Source: an uncultured Porphyromonas sp.
GTDB taxonomy: Bacteria; Bacteroidota; Bacteroidia; Bacteroidales; Porphyromonadaceae
Direction: 5' to 3'
Length of the DNA: 7,098 bases
Assembly (NCBI GenBank): GCA_900548415.1
Contig: URKO01000056.1
Coordinates: 1-7,098 of the forward strand
Below the pieces are notes generated by a model that worked only from the letters and a program-made list of their open reading frames with translations, searched no databases and was not told the origin of the DNA. A program made the position numbers and the translations under genes. Below, one piece after another: positions 1 through 4,763 of this stretch (positions are counted from its first letter, which is position 1; each line of letters starts with the position of its first letter).

Positions 1-71
1 TACTTAAGGGTGCAGCCTTTGCGACCCGTGGATCGCTATGCGGGTTAGAGCTTGACGCTCACTCGCTGCCC
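1..71. other. Downstream flank, no feature identified
   Basis: These 71 bases follow the stop of the last gene. Two weak inverted repeats are present (ACCCG 24-28 with CGGGT 41-45, and GAGC 48-51 with GCTC 57-60), but neither has a T-tract or a convincing stem. No gene is supported. Confidence 0.4.
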
Positions 72-1055
72 CTAAGGCGACTGGATCGTGAGGAGGTAGG
101 GTGTAGCAGACTGCTCGGCTACCAGAGGGATCGTGACGGAGCTCGTGGACGTAGAGAACTCTTGCAGCGTGCGTCCCTCCATATCGTAGAGTGTGATGGT
201 GCTGTGAGGCTCTAGCGAGTCTAGTCTGATAGCTCCAGGCATACGGCTGCAGGTCGGCATGTGCGACGAGATAGGCGTGATGCCCACAGGCGAACCATCG
301 TAGGGCACTCCGATCCAGTTTTGGGTATCTCCTGCTAGATCGTAAACGGCCCAGCCGAGGCTCCTGGCATGAGCTACGGCATCTACGTTGCATACATTGC
401 CCTCATGGTCGCTATGCGTGTCGATCACTTGAATGGTCGGCTCGGGGATGTCTAGCTCGGGATTAGCAACGGGTGCTGCGTGTTGCAAGGTGCTAAAGGC
501 CTTAGTCATAGCCTGCTCTGAGATCTGATTGTTGTAGAGCTCTATGAACCACAACTTGCTACAATTGGAGAAGTCTATCCCCTGCAAGTTGTTATCTGCT
601 AGCCAGAGATCTTCTAGTGGTAGACCTGCCGGTATCATGATCGAGGATATCTCATTGCGGTACGCCTCTAGAGTCTTGAGTGCTGTGGCGTGTGTTAGGT
701 CTACGTTGGTTATTTTGCGGTCTTGGATGATGAGTTGGTCTATCTTGCCATAGATTGTAATCTGAGGTGATGTGACCTGAAAGGATACTAGAAATTGTCC
801 TGGCTCATCAAGGTCATCTTCAGGATTGCTGGCCATCTCTTCTCTTTGAAACTGACCATCGCCATTCTGATCGACCCAGACGCCATGCTCTATAGGACGT
901 ATGACGAATGAGATTTCGTCAGCACGCTCTATGGCGGTGGTTAGGACGATGCGGTCACCATCGGTAGAGACTGGCTTGAAGGGATCCTGCCCAAGGACTG
1001 GGAGTGCCAGTAGCGAGAGGAGGCTGATGAAATATGTGATATGATGTCGAGACAT
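72..1055 (-). CDS. Secreted short LRR protein with EF-hand-like loop and eroded T9SS-type C-terminus
   Basis: 327 residues from ATG at 1055. A longer frame would begin with GTG at 1115, inside the hairpin arm, and put 20 polar residues before the signal peptide, so the inner ATG is chosen. The bases before it (CATCAACT) resemble those before the 3184 start (CACCAACT). The signal peptide (core YFISLLSLLALPVL) is probably cleaved VLG|Q at 22/23. Then come IVLTTAI, loop DQNGDGQFQREE (62-73, with Gln in place of Asp at loop position 9), TIYG (100-103), three LRRs (105-167), a cap repeat (168-190) and the cap motif NVCNVDAV (220-227) with GVPYDGSP (249-256). The C-terminus has ITLYDMEGRTL but lacks the PxGxY motif, showing EQSATPYLLTIQ instead, so surface sorting may be altered. 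It is the closest paralog of the 1136-2113 product and the last gene of the block. Confidence 0.88.
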   Translation of the reverse strand: MSRHHITYFISLLSLLALPVLGQDPFKPVSTDGDRIVLTTAIERADEISFVIRPIEHGVWVDQNGDGQFQREEMASNPEDDLDEPGQFLVSFQVTSPQITIYGKIDQLIIQDRKITNVDLTHATALKTLEAYRNEISSIMIPAGLPLEDLWLADNNLQGIDFSNCSKLWFIELYNNQISEQAMTKAFSTLQHAAPVANPELDIPEPTIQVIDTHSDHEGNVCNVDAVAHARSLGWAVYDLAGDTQNWIGVPYDGSPVGITPISSHMPTCSRMPGAIRLDSLEPHSTITLYDMEGRTLQEFSTSTSSVTIPLVAEQSATPYLLTIQSP

Positions 1056-1085
1056 AGTTGATGTATTTAGTGTGTAGTGGATGGA

Positions 1086-1115
1086 GTGGCGTGTCTCCTC
1101 TAGGAAACACGCCAC
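1086..1115 (-). terminator. Intercistronic stem-loop, possible terminator, attenuator or processing site
   Basis: GTGGCGTGT (1086-1094) pairs perfectly with ACACGCCAC (1107-1115). After one mismatch, 3 more inner pairs close a 4-nt TCTA loop. It lies in the 80-nt gap, the longest in the operon, 20 nt after the stop of the 1136-2113 gene and 30 nt before the next ATG. No T-tract follows on the transcribed strand, so strong intrinsic termination is doubtful; partial termination or protection of an mRNA 3' end is as likely. Confidence 0.5.
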
Positions 1116-1135
1116 ACGTGGATTACAGCTCTGAC

Positions 1136-2113
1136 CTAGATGTGGTAGATCTTAAAGCTCTCGCCTCCGATGTTGAGTATATAGGCTCCATCGGGATAGG
1201 CGGTCATCGCTATTTGGTACTGACCGCTAGCGTCTAGTACCCCTGATGTTAGCAGTAAGCCGGTCTCTGAGTATAGGGCGTAAGGCGCACCAGCATTGCC
1301 AGCCAAGACTAGGGCATGAGTAGCCCCGTCGTAGTAGACAATGGGGGTGTCTGGGAGCAACTCTTGGATTGCTGAGGGAGAGCCTTTGTAAGGTACGCCT
1401 GTCCAGGACTGCTTGTCCCCGTGGAAGTCGTTGACCTCCCAGTTCTTATCTAGAGCGACTTTGACGGCATCTACAGAGCAGACGTTTTTCTCATCAGGAA
1501 TGGTCGTGTCGAGTGCTATGACGAGTCCTTTCTTCTTTGCAGTACGATCGGGGAGACTCTTCATCAGGGCATTCATCTGTCCCTCTCCGATTTGATTGTA
1601 GAAGCAACGGATGTCGTTTATCTCCTTACATGCAGAGAGGTCTAGCGATGAGATTTTATTTTGAAAGCAAAAAAGCGTTTGTAGTCCTGTGCTGCCAGAG
1701 AGGTCTAGATGGTCTATCCGATTGTTGAAGCACTGGATCTCTTTTAGCTTAGGCATCTTGGTGACCTCGAGCCCGGTGAGATCTAGTCCTCCAAAGCGGA
1801 TCGCATCTATGGGACCATAGATTGTGACGTTCGGCTTGACAAGGACGACGATCATGATGTTTGTCTTGCCGACGTTGTCCTTGGCTCTGCCCTCGCCTCT
1901 GTCGCAGATGCCATTGCCATTGACATCTACCCAGACGGTCTCATCGTGTGGCACGAAAGCTATACCTAGACTAGAGCCGGCGGGTAGGTCGGTCGTCAAG
2001 GTAATACGAGGTCCATCGATAGGTGCTGGCGTCACTTGAGCACGCAGATGGGTGCTGAGTGGTAGCAGTAAGAGTAGTATGAGGGGTATGAATCGTGTAG
2101 CTAGTTTGTTCAT
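1136..2113 (-). CDS. Secreted short LRR protein with EF-hand-like loop and probable T9SS sorting domain
   Basis: 325 residues from ATG at 2113, 36 nt after the preceding stop. The signal peptide has core FIPLILLLLLPLS and probable cleavage LRA|Q at 25/26. The mature protein has ITLTTDLPAG, loop DVNGNGICDRGE (63-74), TIYG (97-100) and about three LRRs (102-164) plus a cap repeat ending SLP (188). Three successive units have Cys at position 6 (IQC, LFC, IRC), a short cysteine ladder. The cap has NVCSVDAV (210-217), a Trp, and GVPYKGSP (239-246), which nearly matches the next gene downstream: 23 of 39 cap residues are identical. The C-terminus (about 256-325) has YALYSETGLLL and YPDGAYILNI, a slightly unusual T9SS sorting domain. 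With so few repeats the LRR face is small, so the caps and loop make up much of the folded domain. Ligand unknown. Confidence 0.9.
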   Translation of the reverse strand: MNKLATRFIPLILLLLLPLSTHLRAQVTPAPIDGPRITLTTDLPAGSSLGIAFVPHDETVWVDVNGNGICDRGEGRAKDNVGKTNIMIVVLVKPNVTIYGPIDAIRFGGLDLTGLEVTKMPKLKEIQCFNNRIDHLDLSGSTGLQTLFCFQNKISSLDLSACKEINDIRCFYNQIGEGQMNALMKSLPDRTAKKKGLVIALDTTIPDEKNVCSVDAVKVALDKNWEVNDFHGDKQSWTGVPYKGSPSAIQELLPDTPIVYYDGATHALVLAGNAGAPYALYSETGLLLTSGVLDASGQYQIAMTAYPDGAYILNIGGESFKIYHI

Positions 2114-2149
2114 AGCTTAGTATATGCTTTATTGTTGTGAGAGATAAAC

Positions 2150-3184
2150 TTATAGGACTTGCAGTGTGGCTGTCGCTCCGCAGTGGGTGATGATGTAGCT
2201 ACCTGCAGGTAGTGCAATGGGGTATGTGGTGGTCTCCTGATCCCCTGCGAAGGAGGCTAGGAGAGCTCCCGAAAAGTTGTAGATCTGCACTGGCTCATCG
2301 AGGGTGGTACCTATGAGGACAAGTGCCGAGCCTGAGTAGAGAGCTTTAAGCTCTGTCGGAGCGGTAGCTACGCCTGTGATTGCTGTGGGCTCGCCTAGGT
2401 ACTTGACCCAGTCACCACGAGACTTGTCCCAGGCCTGCACGTTCCAATACTTACCGTCAGCTATGGCAGCCTGACGGTCGGTCATATAGTTCTTTTCGGT
2501 AGGCTCATTGAGCGTGTAGACATATAGTTGGCCTTCGTTGAATTCGCCTTCGCTACGCATGGGTAGCGCATTGACAATGAGGTCCATCGCCTCGTCTCGT
2601 ATCGCATTATGTGCGACACCGACGTAGTAGAGATGCGGCTTCTTGGTGAGGTCTAGACGGGTGAGCTCGTTGGAGATGACCTCTATCAGCTCTAGGTTAG
2701 GCTGGTGCGATAGGTCTAACTCTGTAAACCGATTGTTGCGCCCCTCGAAGCTCTTGAGCTTGGTGAGCGCCGATAGGTCGATCTCATCTAGCTTACTATA
2801 AGGTACGCCTAGGTAGGTGAGCTGTGTCATACGACTGACATCGATCTTGGAGAGTTTCCACTTACGCAGTATGATCTCGTTAAAGTTGCCATAGATCCTA
2901 AAGGTCTGTGCCGATAGGGTTACGGTAAATTTCTGTATGCCTTGGTCCGGCTGACCGTCTACGGACTTTAATCTAACCACTTCGCCTTCGTCTTGCTGAC
3001 CATTGGCGTTGAGGTCGATCCAAGCATCTTTACTGATTGCGATCTCTACCTTTTCCCCTGCGTTGAGCGTCGTGGTGAGCTCTAGGTAGCGATTGGGGTC
3101 AAACTCCTCTTGTCCATAGCTGGTCGTGGCTATGAGGGGTAAGATCAGGCATAGGAGTAGTGCCTTGTGTGTAATTGTCTTCAT
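2150..3184 (-). CDS. Secreted LRR protein with EF-hand-like loop and T9SS sorting domain
   Basis: 344 residues from ATG at 3184; the stop of the preceding gene is only 18 nt upstream, which supports co-transcription. The signal peptide has core LLLCLILPLIA and probable cleavage SYG|Q at 24/25. The Cys at 12 is inside the core and is not a lipobox. The mature part has the LTTTL lead, loop DLNANGQQDEGE (57-68; an EF-hand-spaced D, N, N, G, D, E set), RIYG (96-99), four 21-residue LRRs (101-184) and a cap repeat ending ALP (208). The cap keeps Trp at 247 and 259 but has diverged from the NVCxVDAV form of the two downstream paralogs. The C-terminus (about 276-344) has VQIYNFSGALL and LPAGSYII, fitting a T9SS type A sorting domain. 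It is probably a surface-anchored binding protein of unknown ligand. No Shine-Dalgarno is seen. Confidence 0.92.
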   Translation of the reverse strand: MKTITHKALLLCLILPLIATTSYGQEEFDPNRYLELTTTLNAGEKVEIAISKDAWIDLNANGQQDEGEVVRLKSVDGQPDQGIQKFTVTLSAQTFRIYGNFNEIILRKWKLSKIDVSRMTQLTYLGVPYSKLDEIDLSALTKLKSFEGRNNRFTELDLSHQPNLELIEVISNELTRLDLTKKPHLYYVGVAHNAIRDEAMDLIVNALPMRSEGEFNEGQLYVYTLNEPTEKNYMTDRQAAIADGKYWNVQAWDKSRGDWVKYLGEPTAITGVATAPTELKALYSGSALVLIGTTLDEPVQIYNFSGALLASFAGDQETTTYPIALPAGSYIITHCGATATLQVL

Positions 3185-3202
3185 AGTTGGTGTGCTGGGT
3201 GA

Positions 3203-4738
3203 TTAGGGTATGATGACGAGACGAGTCATCTCGCCGACTCTAAGCAGATAACGCCCAGAGGGTAGTGTGATGTGTGTGGGACGTGACTCCTGAACTGCAA
3301 AGTGATAGAGCGTCTCGCCCTCCATAGTATACAGAGCTACGTCAGCCTGTGCGCTCTCGGGGAGCAGGGTGATGCCTGTCTCGTCAACGAGGCAGAGGCT
3401 CTCGGTGCTACCTACAGACTCTACGTCGACATTGATGCTACATCCAGTGCCATCGCCGAGGATGTCTATCGTCCAGCCCTTGTCAGCAGCGAAGTAAGAT
3501 TTACTCGTCGGAGCTCCTGGGTTGGCTGCGATGCGGAGCTGTCCGCCTTGCTCCTTCTCAGGGAGAGCTACGCAGAGACTGTCGATAGCGCAGGCTGAGA
3601 GTTTGTTCTTGACAACGGAGACTAGCTCTAGCATGGGCATAGATGAGGCTAGCTGTAGAGACTGCAACTGATTGTTGTCGCACTGTAGCTCACGGAGGTT
3701 GGGAGCTCCAGAGAAGTCTAGAGCAACGAGCTTGTTGTCAAAGCTGTAGAACTCCTGGAGGCTAGGCAGGTCACCGATCTTGATCTCTTTTAGTCCGCAG
3801 TCAGAGCAGAGTAGCGTGACGAGACTTGAGAGGGTGCTGATGTCTAGAAGGCCGAGGTTAGGGTTGTGCTGTAGCGTCAGCTTGTCTAGATGCTCGCACC
3901 CCTTGAGATCTATGTTGTAGAGATCGTTTTGATAGCAGTTGAGCGTCTTGAGACTCTTACAGCCACGCGCCTTGAGTCGCTGTACGGGAGAGAAGGAGGT
4001 GTCTATGAAGGTGAGCTTTTCGCATCCAGAGACATCAATGTCTGTGATCCCAGTACTAGCGCAGGTCAATCCCATCAGTGCTTTGCAAGAGGAGAGATCG
4101 AGTGCGGTGAGCTTCTTATTCATCTGTACGTTTATCTCGTAGAGCTTGGTGCAACCAGAGATGTTGACCTTGGTGAGATCGTTCTTACCACAGACGAGCT
4201 TGAGTAGGTTAGGACAGGGCGAGCAGTCTAGCTCACGGAGTACGTTGTGCCCGACGTTGAGCTCTTGGAGTGCTGGAGTCTCAGCCAGAGATAGCTCGGA
4301 GAGATTGTTTTGCATTAATGAGAGAGACCTAAGGCGATCGCATCCCTTGAGGGTTAAATCGTTAAGTCCACATGAAAAAGCCGATAGCTCCTCTAGAGAC
4401 TTCATACCATCGACTTTTATTTGGAAAACCTTTTGGGATATTATCTTGGCCGATACAAGCTCTCCATAAATCGTCGCCTCATTAGTTGCTGAAGATACTG
4501 AGAGGGTGTAGTCCTCGCCAGCGGGTACCTTGTGCGGAACGAGGGCTCCTCGGTGCTCATCGACATATATGGTTGCCTCCTTGTCGCCTACCGTGATGAC
4601 CATCGATAGGGCGTTTTGAGGAATGACCTGTAGCTCCATCTTAGGAAGACTCTGCACGTCCTGCGAGAAGGCTCTCTGTGGCAGGAGAGCCACAGAGAGT
4701 AGTAGGGCTAATGCCCAGAAGTTGTGTACTGTATTCAT
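3203..4738 (-). CDS. Secreted LRR protein with 12-repeat array and T9SS sorting domain
   Basis: 511 residues from the ATG at 4738. A longer frame would begin with TTG at 4777, overlap the preceding gene and push the signal peptide inward, so it is rejected. The signal peptide has a Leu/Ala-rich core (residues 7-20) and probable cleavage AFS|Q at 25/26. A beta-strand lead and ATIYG (about 88-92) precede 12 LRRs (about 115-369) and a cap with ALP and KGW. The C-terminus has VALYTMEGETL and LPSGRYLL, a plausible T9SS sorting domain. It lacks the EF-hand-like loop found in all the other modules; that place reads VDEHRGALVPHK. The LRRs are Cys-rich, with Cys at position 6 in every second repeat and near the repeat end in repeats 3 to 8. 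The preceding gene ends 25 nt upstream. It is likely a surface adhesin resembling P. gingivalis InlJ, but identity is not established. Confidence 0.92.
   Translation of the reverse strand: MNTVHNFWALALLLSVALLPQRAFSQDVQSLPKMELQVIPQNALSMVITVGDKEATIYVDEHRGALVPHKVPAGEDYTLSVSSATNEATIYGELVSAKIISQKVFQIKVDGMKSLEELSAFSCGLNDLTLKGCDRLRSLSLMQNNLSELSLAETPALQELNVGHNVLRELDCSPCPNLLKLVCGKNDLTKVNISGCTKLYEINVQMNKKLTALDLSSCKALMGLTCASTGITDIDVSGCEKLTFIDTSFSPVQRLKARGCKSLKTLNCYQNDLYNIDLKGCEHLDKLTLQHNPNLGLLDISTLSSLVTLLCSDCGLKEIKIGDLPSLQEFYSFDNKLVALDFSGAPNLRELQCDNNQLQSLQLASSMPMLELVSVVKNKLSACAIDSLCVALPEKEQGGQLRIAANPGAPTSKSYFAADKGWTIDILGDGTGCSINVDVESVGSTESLCLVDETGITLLPESAQADVALYTMEGETLYHFAVQESRPTHITLPSGRYLLRVGEMTRLVIIP
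3632..4396 (-). repeat. LRR array, 12 repeats, cysteine-rich
   Basis: Twelve repeats of 21 residues (repeats 5, 9 and 12 have 22). Cys occupies position 6 in repeats 4, 6, 8, 10 and 12, and position 19 or 20 in repeats 1 and 3 to 8. Repeats 4-7 and 8-11 have the same length pattern (21, 22, 21, 21) and share residues at matching sites, which suggests an 85-residue block duplication. Confidence 0.88.
4672..4699 (-). other. Perfect 11-bp hairpin inside signal-peptide coding region
   Basis: Plus-strand CTCTCTGTGGC (4672-4682) is exactly complementary to GCCACAGAGAG (4689-4699), with the 6-nt loop AGGAGA. On the mRNA it falls 40 to 67 nt into the 3203-4738 gene, over the codons for the end of the signal peptide core and the region before its cleavage site. 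It may slow early elongation or affect mRNA stability or translation. The structure is certain as sequence; any function is inferred. Confidence 0.6.
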
Positions 4739-4763
4739 TGTATTGATAGTAGACAGCGTTGTG

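Noticed and set aside
21..62. Possible terminator after the last gene
   Set aside because: Stems are only 4-5 bp, one with a 12-nt loop, and no T-tract follows.
4..393. 129-codon minus-strand frame at the 3' end of the last gene
   Set aside because: It overlaps the last gene in another frame, and its Arg/His-rich composition has no recognisable motif.
1056..1115. Upstream start for the last gene
   Set aside because: It would use GTG inside the hairpin arm and place a 20-residue polar stretch before the signal peptide.
997..3134. Small hairpins near the signal-cleavage codons of the other three complete genes (997-1011, 2039-2056, 3115-3134)
   Set aside because: Stems are only 5-6 bp, which is common by chance; only the 11-bp hairpin at 4672-4699 stands out.
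3302..4469. Several plus-strand open frames of 67-107 codons opposite the 3203-4738 gene
   Set aside because: They lie wholly antisense to a clear LRR gene, show no domain or signal peptide, and are expected shadows of its codon pattern. The same holds for the other plus-strand frames in the window.
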